DNA of 64,000 bases. Origin: Tupaia tana. Lineage: Eukaryota > Chordata > Mammalia > Scandentia > Tupaiidae. The position numbers and the translations under genes are program-made. This document shows positions 32,456 through 43,632 of this stretch, one piece after another. The DNA lies in NCBI GenBank assembly GCA_026018925.1, contig JAKSZU010000011.1:9320485-9384484 (forward strand). The letters run 5' to 3'. Within the stretch, counting starts at the first letter, position 1. Every line of letters starts with the position of its first letter. The notes under the pieces were generated by a model, which worked only from the letters and a program-made list of their open reading frames with translations, searched no databases and had not been told where the DNA came from.

Positions 32456-33056
32456 TTGATATTTATTTTTAAAGTGATGAAAAGTAGAAGGGATTTTATT
32501 GTGTGTGTCTGTGTGGGGTGGCTTGTCATAGTAAGCATACACTGCTTTAGTAGTTTGAAGAGAAAGCAGACAACAGTAAAAAGGCCAGACAAAAAAGTCT
32601 CACAGTCAAAAATACTTCACATACAATGAAGCCTACTTGAATTTCCCATCCACCTGGAGAAACAGACTGAAAAGAAGCTGAAGTCATCCTAATCTGCCTG
32701 CATCTCATGCCTTTGTACAACCTGTAGGCAGCAACTTAATTACAAGTCAGGCTTCTCTCCTGGGGGACTCTGCAACTGTATTTCTACATGGTTTATTGAA
32801 AAATGGGAATTATATAAGGAAAGTTTTCCTGGGCCAGTCTATCTTCTCCTTTTGTGTGAATAAGGGTATTTTTCTTCCTATTAGACTAGATTTTTCATTT
32901 AGGCCAAGAAAGTCAAGCAGTTGAATCTCAGAAAGAGCCAGAATATGCCAATGAACAATTCTTTGCAGATCTGAATGGCAGTGATCTCTGGCCCAGGTTT
33001 AACAACATATTTTTGGCCATCAAAATTGGCAGAACAAAAATGTTTGCTACATATTG
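32456..33056. other. Unassigned sequence
   Basis: No gene or repeat recognised. Confidence 0.5.
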
Positions 33057-33166
33057 AGAAGAAAAGAGAAGAGAAAGAGAAGAGAAGAGAAAAAGAGAAG
33101 AGAAGAGAAGAGAAGAGAAGAGAAGAGAAGAGAAGAGAAGAGAAGAGAGAAAGAAAAAGAAGAGAA
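33057..33166. repeat. (GAGAA)n pentanucleotide repeat
   Basis: Pure purine tract of AGAAG/GAGAA units, most regular at 33094-33147. Confidence 0.97.
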
Positions 33167-34388
33167 TATATATTAAAACTCTGGAAAATTAATTAAGTGG
33201 TAGGAAATACTTAGACATATTTGTTTAAGACATCAAATGGAATGACCCAAAACACAAATTATACATATAATGATTTGGGTGATTAATACTTCAACATTTA
33301 CATTCTCATCTTGCACATATTTCTTTCCATGTATAAATTTTTGTGTCTTTTTAATTATCTTTCTGTTTTTTGTTTGTTTGTTTGTTTTTCATCTGATGTA
33401 ATTTGTGAGCATCTGCATCACCCTTAGTTGTAAATGGAATTGCACTGGGAGGTCCTCAGCTGGTGGATTTTCCTGCTTTGGGTAAAGACAATTAGAAATG
33501 ACAAGTCCGGGCCCAGAGAGATGCTGACAGTGCCCAGCCCCCACTATTTGTAACTTTCAGGAATCTACCCCAGACTCTTCCAGCAGGGCCCCCACGCTGG
33601 CTGTGGGGCTGTTCAAAGGATTGCACCAAATTCCAGCCCTGGAAAGGAAACCAGAAATATCAGACTGCACTTGGTTAGATGCCTCTCAATCACCTTTTGA
33701 TCCCAGACTCCTGACACTTCGCCTGTTGTCTTGCCAGAGCCCCTGTGTCTAGCCTTAAGAATACTCCACTCCTCCCCCAATGCTTTGAATGACAACATTT
33801 TTGCTACAGTACTTTAACGCTCCAATAAATGCTTTAGTTGTGGTTTAGTCCACCAGACTATTTAGACATACTCCACAAACTGTTTGGACTGTGGGGGAGT
33901 TTCTGGCGTTCACGTTTGCAGGCTGATTCAAATCCTTTCCGATGGTGAGGTTATAATCGTAGGTCTTTAGGAATATTCTCGAATGGGTTTCTCTAATTAT
34001 GACTTCATCCACAAAGCCATCTGAAAAATCAAGTAGTCACACAGCATGGCCGGTGTTCAGTCATTCAGTGGTTTTCAAGTACAACCACATCGTATGTTTT
34101 TGTGACCAAAATGTTATCCATTCTCAGGGAAGATTTGTTACGGTGGCAAACAGGAATTTGTAGGCACTGCAGAGGAACAGGACATGTTGATTTTGGATGC
34201 TGGGCAGATATCATTGCCTGTAGTTCTGTTTTGTTTGGCTCGTTTGATTAGGCTAAGAAGATTTTAGAAGCAGCTCCAAGACTGGGGCTATGATGTGGCT
34301 AATGAGTATTAGTAATGTAACTGGGTGATAATAAGGAAATTAATTTTTTTATTTTATTTCATATTTATGAGTTGTTAAAATTTAATCT
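33167..34388. other. Unassigned; GC-richer part at 33480-33840
   Basis: 33480-33840 is GC-richer than its surroundings and has AATAAA near 33823, which recalls an LTR, but I cannot assign a family. No gene recognised. Confidence 0.35.
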
Positions 34389-34390
34389 AA

Positions 34391-34596
34391 GGGGCCAGCA
34401 GGTGGTATAGCAGTTTTGTTGCTGGACTCCCACGGTTCAAGTCCCAGACTCGGCAGCTTAAAAACTTGTGTGTGTGCCCAAAATCCCAAGAGGGGAATGG
34501 AGGAGAGGGGATTGCAGTGTGGCCATCCCCTCGAAGGCGAATCCTTGCTTTCTGTCTCCCTGTCTCTGTGCTGAGTACATGCATCTTATAGCAAAA

Positions 34597-34612
<16 letters not shown>
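34391..34612 (+). mobile_element. tRNA-derived SINE with gaps
   Basis: GGGGCCAGCAGGTGGTATAG head with part of the anticodon-arm region missing, GGAATGGAGGAGAGGGGATT body, CTGTCTCCCTGTCTCTG and an A20 tail. Confidence 0.88.
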
Positions 34613-34624
<12 letters not shown>

Positions 34625-34627
<3 letters not shown>

Positions 34628-35012
34628 GGAAAAGTAATGTAAAAAATTCAGTTCAGTTATTGGAAAACGTGTAAGTGCATTTGTTATGACTTGAGTATGT
34701 AAATTTACTTAATGTAATTTATGAAATCGAGCAACAAGTATTTCTTTATGAAATTTAGCACTAAAATAAATGTATAAAAGAACCACTAGATTTTGGAGGA
34801 TCAGTATGAAAAAAAGTAAAATGTTTTATTAATAACTTCTTTATATCAACTCCATGTTAAAATGACAATATTTTGAATAAATTGAATATAATGCATATTT
34901 ATAAATTAATTCCATTAATTTCTTTTTTACCTTTTAAATGTTAGTACTAGAACATTTTAAATTATATATGCTGTTCACACTATATTTTGGTTGGATCACA
35001 CTTGCTGACACT
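34625..35012. other. AT-rich, no feature
   Basis: Nothing recognised. Confidence 0.5.
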
Positions 35013-35014
35013 AT

Positions 35015-35278
35015 GGGACCAGCAGTTAGCGTAATGGCTATGTCACTGGACTCCAATGTAGTTGACCGTGGTTTGAGTCCCAGACTAGGTGGCTTAAACT
35101 TACACCAGGCACGTGTGTGTGTGTGCCCAATATCTAGAGAGGAGAATGGAGGAGAAGGGATTGTGGCGTGGCCATCCCCCCTGGTGGGGGGTGATTTCTT
35201 GCTTTCTGTCTCTTTGTCTCCCTCTGTCTTTCTGGCAAGTGTATGTGCCCTATAGCAAAAACCTCTCCCCCCAAAAAA
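35015..35278 (+). mobile_element. tRNA-derived SINE, long form
   Basis: GGGACCAGCAGTTAGCGTAA head, GGAGAATGGAGGAGAAGGGA body, CCCTATAGCAAAAACCTCTC end, A/T-rich tail. CpGs largely decayed to TpG or CpA. Confidence 0.93.
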
Positions 35279-35309
35279 TAATAATAAATGAATAAAAAGC
35301 AAGCATAGA

Positions 35310-35540
35310 GGCCAGTCACTGGCACATCGGTAATACGACACTCTGCAGTGCTGGACCCATCCAGGAAAATCCCAAGTTCTAGCCCCAAGACCTCTCATTG
35401 CTGGGCATATGGGTGCGTGTCTGTGACCCAGGCTGGCTAAGGCTAGGGGTGGCTCCTGGTGTGAAAACCTTAGTGGTGGTGCCTCTCTGTCTTTCTCTCT
35501 TTTGGAAGGAATGAATAACTGAATTTTAAAAGAGAAGTCA
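35310..35540 (+). mobile_element. Old tRNA-derived SINE, second distinct class
   Basis: GAGGCCAGTCACTGGCACAT head, CAGTGCTGGACCCATCCAGG, GCCTCTCTGTCTTTCTCTCT and an A/T tail. Different from the dominant family in head and body. Confidence 0.6.
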
Positions 35541-36635
35541 TTCTGGAATCAGATGCATGAAATAGGGCCATACATTTGCATGCTGAGATCCCAGAAACCG
35601 TGATGCTCTGAGCAGTTGTAAGCCTGTTGTCTAGAGTGAGATGAAGGCATTCACATCAACTCAAAGTAAATTTATATTAATTCAGTCATACTACAATTCT
35701 AGCTTGGATGCCGGTGATATCAGGGACTAGCACAGATTCTCGAGTTTACAAACTTGCAGAGCAGAATATGTGATACAGAACAAATGGTGAGCAGCAGAAA
35801 GGAGGATAAGAAGACACCACACTAAGTGTGTTGAATAATGTGCGGAGCACCCAACGACATTTGAATTTAAGATAAACAATGAGTTCTTTGCAACGTAAAT
35901 ATGTCCCACAATAGAAGGCATTCTGGGTTTTTTTATTTGCTAACTGGCAACTCTTAAGAAGCAAATTGGAGAGGGGAGAATTCTCTTCTCTTGGAAGAAC
36001 CCAGCTCAATTCTAAACAGGTCTGAGGATGCACACAGAACTGTCTATTTTCCATACAAAATAAACAAAACATATCTTGCCTTTGTTCTGCTGTCTTCTCT
36101 CATGGATAAGATCTGAGTTCTGCTCAGTCTCTCCTCAGTGCAGAGATGAAAGGGAACTAAAGGAACAGTACAGTTTATACCTTTGCATTTATGACTTTTC
36201 CTTCAGTTCACAGGCTGTCACGGGAAGAAGCTCTGTGTAGCTGTAGGAATGAGTTCTCAGGAGCAGTGGAATGATAGGGTATGGTCGATTAAACCATAGA
36301 CAGACTTAAACAGTCACAGAATCTGCACTGCAACAAGGAGGAAAAAAAAATATTCACAAATACTGAGAAATACCATGCTTCTCTTCCTGCAGTGGCCAGC
36401 AGGTGTGGGAGTGGCCAAAGAGCTCTTTCTTCACTAAAAGTATCATATCGAACCCCTATCTGTAAAGACATCAAGACCCAAGAACTCACTAGGATTTTTA
36501 TGCCCCCAACAATTTTTTCCATTCTAAGGCTAAAAGGAGAAAAGTGAAGAAAAGTTAGGGAGTTAACTATTCTGGACACACTCTGAGCACAGAAAACTTT
36601 GCACTACTATCCAAGTGCAAACTCCTCCCCCCAAC
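35541..36635. other. Unassigned sequence
   Basis: No gene or repeat recognised in about 1.1 kb. Confidence 0.5.
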
Positions 36636-36942
36636 ACACCCTTATCTACAGTTTGGGTTTCTGCAGTTTTAGTGACCTGTGGTCAATCACGGTCAGAAAA
36701 TCAGTGAATACAGTATTGTGCACTAAGATATTTTGAGAGACGAAAACCACATTCATACAACTTTTATTACATTATATTATTATAACTGCTCTATTTTTAA
36801 ATTATTGACAATCTCTTACTGTGTCTAATTTTAAAACATGTGTCCATCAATACAGAACAGGCAATTCCCCGGCTTCCATGGCAACATCACATAGATGCCC
36901 TCCCCACCTTCCTCCTTTCAGCTTTAAAAAGGTATGAGCTGG

Positions 36943-37213
36943 GGGAACCAGCAGTTAGCGTAATGGCTATGTCGCTGGACTCCCACGTGGTCAACCGCAG
37001 TTCGCGTCCTGGACCTGGTGGCTTAAAAGTCACGCCGGGCATGTGTGCGTGCATGCCCAAGATGCCGAGAGGAGAATGGAGGAGAAGGGATTGCGGCATG
37101 ACCATCCCCCCGGGGGGTGATTTCTTGCTTTCTGTCTCTGTGTCTCTCTCTGTCTGTCTGGCGAGCACACGTGCCCTATAGCGAAAACCTCTCAACAACA
37201 AAAAAAAAAAAAA
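36943..37213 (+). mobile_element. Young tRNA-derived SINE (GTTCGCG subfamily)
   Basis: Near-consensus with intact GGTGGCTTAAAAGTCACGCC and CCCCCCGGGGGGTG. Duplication resembles AAAGGTATGAGCTGGG / AAATTATGAACTGGG. Confidence 0.93.
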
Positions 37214-37221
37214 TTATGAAC

Positions 37222-37465
37222 TGGGACCAGGTGGTGGGGCGGTTAAAGTGCTGGACTCCCCTATGGCTGATGTCAGTTTGAGTCGGACCTATGGCTTGAA
37301 AGTCATGGGGGATGTATGTGCATACAAGCCTAAAATCGTAGGAGGAAACGGGATTGTGGCATGGCCATTCTCTCTCTCATTGTCTCCCTCTTTGTCTCTC
37401 TCCAGTGAGCCCACACACTCTATGGCAAAAACCTTAAACAAAACAAAACAAAATAAAACAAAAAA
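37222..37465 (+). mobile_element. Diverged tRNA-derived SINE
   Basis: GGGACCAGGTGGTGGGGCGG head, shortened body, TCTCTCTCATTGTCTCCC, CTATGGCAAAAACC and an (AAAAC)n tail at about 37437-37465. Confidence 0.85.
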
Positions 37466-37482
37466 CCCACAAATTATATCAT

Positions 37483-37738
37483 GGGGAACCAGCAGATGTC
37501 ATAATGGTTACATTGCTGGACTCCCATGTAGTTGACCACAGTTTGAGTCCTCCACCCAGAGGCTTAAAACTCATGCCAGATGCATGTGCATACATGCCTA
37601 AAATCCTGAAAGGAGACTGGAGAAGAAGAGACTGTGGCATGGCCATCCCCCCCAAGGGGATGATTTCTCATTTCTCGCTTTCTGTCTCTCTGGTGAGTGC
37701 ACGCACCTTACAGCAAACAAACTCTTTAAAAAAAAAAC
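37483..37738 (+). mobile_element. tRNA-derived SINE, long form
   Basis: GGGAACCAGCAGATGTCATA head, body, TCTCGCTTTCTGTCTCTCTG and ACAGCAAACAAACTCTTTAA end. Third in a row in the same orientation. Confidence 0.88.
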
Positions 37739-37850
37739 AACTTTATCATAGGTATGTGTATATAGGAAAATGCATAACATATGTAGGATTTGGTACTGTC
37801 CAGTGTCAGGGCCAGGCATCCACTGGGTCTTGGAATATACTCATGAGAAG

Positions 37851-38868
37851 GTAAGGGGGAGTATTGTAACTGCTGAAAGACCTCAACTCAGATCATGTCT
37901 CTAACATCAGAAATGTTTCCTTGCCCTCACAGATGGCTGATCTTCCACCTTCAAATACCTTCTTTGTTACCAATTGTTCTTTTCTCTCTCTCTGCTGGAT
38001 TTGAGCAGATTATGGCACTTCGAGTCTCTCTAACATGTTGTATTTCACTCAGATATGACTGGCTTATCTCACTTTTGTAATTCTGGCCTTGGTTTTGTCA
38101 CAGCCAAGATGTTCCCTGTCATTTCCCAGGAGTGACACAGAGTCCTAAAGATAAAGAAAGAAAATTTCATTTTAATGCAGACATTTAATTGGGATGTATG
38201 AAGTGGTTGAGGATAGGATCACGTTGAAACAAAATCAAACAATTCCAGATGAAGGGATCCTATGTGCTTGTGTTTCTGAGTCATCGTCGTTGCTGCTTTG
38301 GTGGCCCACTGTTACAGCACGTGCCAGACTGCAGGCTTCTGACTTTTCATTCGGGAAATGCCTCTGATGACGAGACGGCAGACCAAAGAGATTGCAAAAC
38401 ATGGTTAACGGCCTTAAAGTCACATTTTCTCCTCCGTTTTCCCCAAATGAACACACAACTTGAATCTGTAGCTATCTGAATGTGAACATGGAGAACTCTT
38501 AAAGATAATGGATACACTTACTCTCCAGCTATGATTGCATAGATGATTACAGGTACCCACATATAAATGGGTGGGTAAATCAGCACTGTTGGCTCTATAA
38601 ATAAACATCGATACTGTTTTGGGGAGTTTTAAAATATAGAAAGCATCAAATTATATAACCATAGTAGAATACAGGTCAGAGTAAAAGTAGGTAAAGGATT
38701 CTTTTTGCTGTGTCCAGGAAGTAGGTAAAAATACCAACTAATATTAGATTCTGATAAGTTGTAAACATGTAATTTGTAGGGTAAGCATTATTGTCTCCAG
38801 GATAAGACAAGAATTAAAATGGAATCAAGAGAATAAGAAAAATACAAAGCACATGGTAAGATGGTAGC
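37851..38868. other. Unassigned; CpG-retaining part at 38240-38480
   Basis: No gene identified. 38265-38460 carries CpGs outside repeats and a 76-aa open frame (38249-38479), with no splice signals or homology I recognise. Confidence 0.4.
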
Positions 38869-38869
38869 T

Positions 38870-39690
38870 TTAAATTAAAATGCATCGATAAGCATTGATA
38901 AGCAGTAAATGTAAACGGACTGAATGTTCCAATGGGAAATCAAAGATTCTCACACAAGACAAATGAATTTAAAGTGTCAGAGATTCAGTAAAGGCGTATG
39001 CACACAAACTTTAAAGTAAGTGAATGGGAAAAGATATGACACACAAAACACTAACTAAAAGAAAGCTGCTATAGCTGTCTGAATATCAGACTCTTTTTTT
39101 TAAAAAAAATTAAGTTTTATTTTTATTTATTTACTTTTCCCATGAGTCAGAGAAATAGAGACAAAGAAATAGCACTCCAGTGGGTCATGACATCATGAAG
39201 CACCCCCAACGACAGCCAGCCCTAGATCACAGGCACATGTGACCCACGTACTCAGAAAGGTCTCTGGTCGAGAACCCAGAACCATCCCATATGGATCAGC
39301 CTTGCAGAACATTGCATTTTAGTGCATACAGTCCTCCAGAATCTCTTTTTAGACAAAATATATTATTAGAACTACAAAGGGACAATTCATAGTGATAAAT
39401 GTTTCAGTTCACCAGAGAGATATTATTCTGGATTCCCTTGCATCTAATGAGATCATCAAAATAAAGTATATGGCAAAAATATAAGGAGAAGTGAACAAAT
39501 CAAATCTGCAATCCTAGCTAGAGAACAGTGCACCTATTTCACTGCTCTAGAACAAGCAAGTCAAGAGCTGCTAAGGATAGAAAATGTTGGAAAGATACCA
39601 CTAGCAAACCTGCCCTACTGGACATACGCAGGACACTGACCCCAGCTACTGCAGAATACACATTCTTACAAAGTACACAGTTTTTAAAAC
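38870..39690 (+). mobile_element. L1 ORF2 endonuclease-region remnant
   Basis: AAATGTAAACGGACTGAATG, AAGAAAGCTGCTATAGCTGT, then GACAAAATATATTATTAGAA and ACTGCAGAATACACATTCTT follow L1 ORF2 in order. A reversed SINE splits it at about 39100-39345. Confidence 0.78.
39100..39345 (-). mobile_element. Old diverged SINE, minus
   Basis: A/T tail, AGTCAGAGAAATAGAGACAA, body and a tRNA-like end with GAGAACCCAG in the box B position. Family class uncertain. Confidence 0.55.
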
Positions 39691-40053
39691 TCTGTCATTT
39701 ATTCATTAACAAAGCCTATGTGAGTGCTTTCTCAGCTGTTTTATCAACTACTGACAATAATTACTTGTTGTCTTCTTAGGTAGATGTCAGAACCTCTCAG
39801 TCCACCTTCCACTCATTGTAACTCTTCTTGTTTGCAAATGACTCTGATGCTATGTTATAATTTTCTTAGTATCATATTCTAGTCCAATAATTTTTCAGTG
39901 GTTCCAGGTAAAGATTTCAATTAACTGGTGATTTTTTTTTTTTTAATTTCAAATGCTTTTTGTTTATCTTTTAATTCTAGGACTCCTAGAACAGAGTTGG
40001 GGGAAAACTTCTCTGAATTGGGAAAAAAAAAATCTGTGTTCAAAAATCATAGC
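39691..40053. other. Unassigned sequence
   Basis: Nothing recognised. Confidence 0.5.
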
Positions 40054-40054
40054 G

Positions 40055-40318
40055 ACCAGCAGCACTGTAGTGGTTACATCACTGCACTCCCACAAGACTG
40101 ACTGAGGTTCAAGTCTTGGACTTGGTGGCTTGAAACTCACACTGGGCACAGGTGCATGAGTATCCAAAATCCTGGGAGGAGAATGGAGGAGAAAGGATTG
40201 TAGCGTGGTCATTCTCCCTGGGGAGAGATTTCTTTTCCTCACACTATCTTTCTCTTTCCTTCTCTGGCAAGTGCATGTGCCCTAAGGCAAAAACCTCTCT
40301 CTCAAAGAAAAAAAAATA
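40055..40318 (+). mobile_element. tRNA-derived SINE, long form
   Basis: GACCAGCAGCACTGTAGTGG head, GGAGGAGAATGGAGGAGAAA body, CTATCTTTCTCTTTCC and CTAAGGCAAAAACCTCTCTC end. Confidence 0.88.
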
Positions 40319-40319
40319 C

Positions 40320-40565
40320 AGTGGCCAGCCCCATAGTGCAGCAGTTAACGGGAGCTGGATCCCACATGGCCGACAGTGGTTTGAATTGGAATCCTGCACC
40401 AATGACTTGAAAAACACAGCAAGCACATGTGTCCTGTCTGTCATCCTGATGGGAGGGAGGAATAGAGAAGAAAGGACTGTAGTAGCCTGACCATACCCCA
40501 TTGGAGGGCAATTTCTTTCTCTCTGTCCCTGGAGAACTCATGCACTCTCTAGCAATTGGAAAAGA
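40320..40565 (+). mobile_element. Old tRNA-derived SINE
   Basis: GTGGCCAGCCCCATAGTGCA head, AGCTGGATCCCACATGGCCG, body with GGGAGGGAGGAATAGAG, TCTCTCTGTCCCTGGAG. Directly abuts the preceding SINE's tail. Confidence 0.7.
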
Positions 40566-41590
40566 ACAAGAAAAATCCTATAAACATGTATGCAAGTCAG
40601 AAACTGAACAGTGCTGAGCAGCCTAATGCAAACTCTCCAGCAACTCCAACCACCATGATAGAGCAGGGTGAAGATGGGTTTGTGGGATTCACAGGTACAT
40701 AGAGTATCTCACACAACATCTCAACATTCTGTGATCTCTGGATGGAATGGAGAGCACAGATACGTTTTTCCCAACTCAAAAAAGTGTTTCCCCAAGTCTG
40801 TTCTAGTAAGAGGTTGTGGGTTTAAAGGGGTCTCATCACCAGTAGGAGAAGATTCTAAAACAGAAAGTAGCATGAACTGTACAGGAGGAGGCTGGTGGGA
40901 TCATAGGACTTGGCTGGACACCCACATGAATGATGACGCATGAGCACCAGATAGCATAGGGCATTCTAATGGATCCAGGCTTTGGACAGACAAAGAATGT
41001 GGACCAGATGCTTCCGAGCCCACACTCACACTGTGCTTCTCTGTGCGGTCCTCAGAACGTCAATGCCACCATGGAAGGAGGAGGCTATGAAATCCTGAGT
41101 TGAGTGACTTATCCTGAAATGGATTTTCTAAGAATGGACAAAGTTCTGTTTCCTTCCAGCAGGAAACATGAAATATTAAGATAGAAATAAATAAGCCAAA
41201 TTACAGAAAAAAATAAAGCTGGATATTTTGCACATCTCCAGTTGAGTTTTACTAATGTACAATTTTATTCTCAATCCAGAAACATTTTAGAACAGAAAAT
41301 GTCACTGTGTTCCACCGAGTATCACAAAGGCGAGGAACCTAAGGGATTCAGGCCTTGGGCGAGATGAAGCATGGAGCAACTGGTTAAGATGACGTGCTGG
41401 GTTGTGACTGGCTGAAAACAGAGCTGAGACTCTTGTTAAGTAAATTTTCAGTCCTAGAAATGTTAGTCTGCTCTGGCATATGATCTCTTACTCTTTCGTT
41501 CTCTCAATTCTGTCCTCTAGAACTGTGTTTATTCTTGTCATTTTCATCAACTCATAACTGTGCAATTAGCCATTTTATACACACACACAA
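40566..41590. other. Unassigned sequence
   Basis: About 1 kb with no recognised gene or repeat. Confidence 0.5.
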
Positions 41591-41592
41591 AT

Positions 41593-41725
41593 GGGGGGGA
41601 CTTCAAAAATGTTATGGAAAATGTATATTATAAAAAGCCATGCGTATATTTTGATTTTTTTTTTTTGCACCAAAATAAACTCATACTCTAATTCCTTTTT
41701 TTCATGAACTTTTTGAGGTTCCTTT
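41593..41725. mobile_element. Mariner-like MITE with terminal inverted repeats
   Basis: Left end ACTTCAAAAATGTTATGGAA and right end TTCATGAACTTTTTGAGGTT are inverted repeats; the middle has GCACCAAAATAAACTCAT. About 133 bp. Resembles a short Tc1/mariner-derived element in several placental genomes. Confidence 0.65.
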
Positions 41726-41749
41726 TTATATGAATGTACTACATGAGTT

Positions 41750-42175
41750 GTTCTCAATCTTGAGGGTATTATCACAGTTTTCTGATGAATGCGTAAAAGC
41801 ATAGATTTCTGAGCCTTTCCCTTGAGTTTCTGATTCAGTAAGTTTAGGGCCAAGTCTTTTTTTTTTTTTTTGAGGTTTTCACTATAGGGCACGTGCGCTC
41901 GCCAGAAAGAGAGACAGAAAGCGAGAAATCACCCCCCAGGGACGATGGCCATGCTGCAATCCCTTCTCCTCCATTCTGCTCTCGGGATCTTGGGCACACA
42001 CACACATGCGCCCAGCGTGAGTTTAAGCCACTGGGTCCGGATGTCAAACCGTGGTCGACTACATGGGAGTTCAGTGACATAACCATAACGCTAACTGCTG
42101 GTCCCAGGGCCAAGTCTGAGAATTCAAGTCTCAAGGCAATGCCCTTACTGCTGGCCCTAAGCTCACACTTACAGT
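41750..42175 (+). mobile_element. MER5-like hAT element split by a SINE
   Basis: GAGTTGTTCTCAATCTTGAG, GAGTTTCTGATTCAGTAAGT and, after the SINE, GAGAATTCAAGTCTCAAGGC follow a MER5-type element. The SINE duplication GGGCCAAGTCT joins the halves. Confidence 0.7.
41858..42107 (-). mobile_element. tRNA-derived SINE, long form, minus
   Basis: T run, TATAGGGCACGTGCGCTCGC, body CACCCCCCAGGGACGATGG, head end TGCTGGTCCC. Duplication GGGCCAAGTCT on both sides. The TC segment is shortened. Confidence 0.93.
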
Positions 42176-42656
42176 CTAGACTGCTTCTGGAAGGTGATTC
42201 CTTTCCCTATACACCTTGGAGGCTACTATGACAATGTCTGCTTAGCAAATACCTATTAGGTTTTCCTCAGATCTTCAATCTCAGCATGCCTTTTTTTCCC
42301 TATTAACTGTTTATTAATATCACATGCTATAATCAAAGTATAAAACTCAGTACTCTGCTTTTTTAACTTTTTTTCTATTTTTTTCTAACTTACGTTTAAA
42401 AATTTTCTTTTTCTATTTTTTTATAACTTATGCTTATAACTTATTTATTTGAGGTTGAAAATACTATACATGATATCAACAAGTAATAAACCATTTCTGT
42501 GTCCCACAAATGTCTTGCCTCTCTATTTTCCCCCTATTTTCCTTTGCTATTCTCTTTTCCTTGCCCACCCTCCTTCCACACTGTCTCCAATGTCCATAAC
42601 TATTTTCTATGCTTTTATGTCCTAATCTTTCAGTCTCTACCATAGAGTTCAGACAG

Positions 42657-42658
<2 letters not shown>

Positions 42659-42710
<52 letters not shown>
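42659..42710. repeat. (TA)n microsatellite in L1 3' UTR
   Basis: About 25 TA units with one TG interruption at 42699-42700. Confidence 0.97.
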
Positions 42711-43149
42711 AAAGTGGAGACATACAATACCTTTCTTTCACAGCATAACTTGCTTCACTCACCAATAAATCTTCCATATTCAACCACTTTCTGTAAATGC
42801 CAGAGTCTTGTTTTTCTTTTTTGCTTTTCTTTTTTTTATGGCTGAATAGTATTCCATAGAGTACCATATTTTTTCAATTCTTTATCTGTTCATGGGCATT
42901 TAGGTTGGTTCCATGTCTTAGTGATCATGAATAATGCCACAATAAACATTGATGTGCATTCTCCATCCCTTTGGGTATATACCCAGAAGTGGATTACAGG
43001 TCTATATGTAGGTCTTTGAGGAAGTTCCATATTGTTTTTGCAGTGGCTAGACCAATCTACATTCCCACCAACAGAGTTGAAGAGTTCTCCTTTTACCATA
43101 ACCCTGTCAACACTTACCATTTTTTGTATTTTTCTCTTTCACCATTCTT

Positions 43150-43414
43150 TTTTTTTTTTTTTGGAGAGGTTTTTGCTATAGGGTGCATGCGCTCGCCAGA
43201 AAGAAAGAGAAAGACAGAGAGACAGAAAGCAAGAAATCATCCCCTAGGGGGTAAGGCCACGCCACAATCCCCTGTCCTCCATTGTCATCTCGGGATCTTG
43301 GGCACACAAGCTCATGCGCCCTGATGTGAATTTAAGCCACTGGGTCCGGGACTTGAACCGCAGTCGGCTATATGGGAGTTCAGCCACGTAGCCATTACGT
43401 TAACTGATGGTCCC
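43150..43414 (-). mobile_element. tRNA-derived SINE inside L1, minus
   Basis: T-run, GAGAGGTTTTTGCTATAGGG, GA segment, body and TGATGGTCCC end. Inserted in the L1 close to the ORF2 end, so it is younger than that L1. Confidence 0.93.
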
Positions 43415-43582
43415 AATCTTCATCATCATTCTGACTATGGTATCTCATTGTGATTATAACCAGCATCTCTCTTATGATGAGGGATGTTGCACATTTCTTC
43501 ATATGCCTTTTGGCTGTTCATATGTGTTCCTTAGGGAGTTTTTTGTTCAGTTCATTTTCCCATCTTTTTATTGGGTTAATCT

Positions 43583-43632
<50 letters not shown>

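Larger units (their letters stand above)
36640..37850. mobile_element. MER2/Tigger-like DNA transposon hosting SINEs
   Basis: GTGACCTGTGGTCAATCACG, AAGATATTTTGAGAGACGAA, CTTTTATTACATTATATTAT and CTTACTGTGTCTAATTT (36640-36837), then CTTTATCATAGGTATGTGTA and GGCATCCACTGGGTCTTGGA (37740-37850), form one end of a pogo-type MER2/Tigger element. Three SINEs and about 100 bases of other DNA separate the two pieces. Confidence 0.75.

Noticed and set aside
34934..35398. 154-aa reverse open frame
   Set aside because: Most of it is the reverse strand of the SINE at 35015-35278; the same peptide (GFCYRAHTLARKTE) appears at other SINE loci.
35310..35540. Assignment of the host to colugo, tree shrew or another named group
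   Set aside because: The tRNA SINEs do not match the colugo tRNA-Ile SINEs as I recall them, and 7SL SINEs are too scarce for tree shrew. Memory alone is not enough to name a species.
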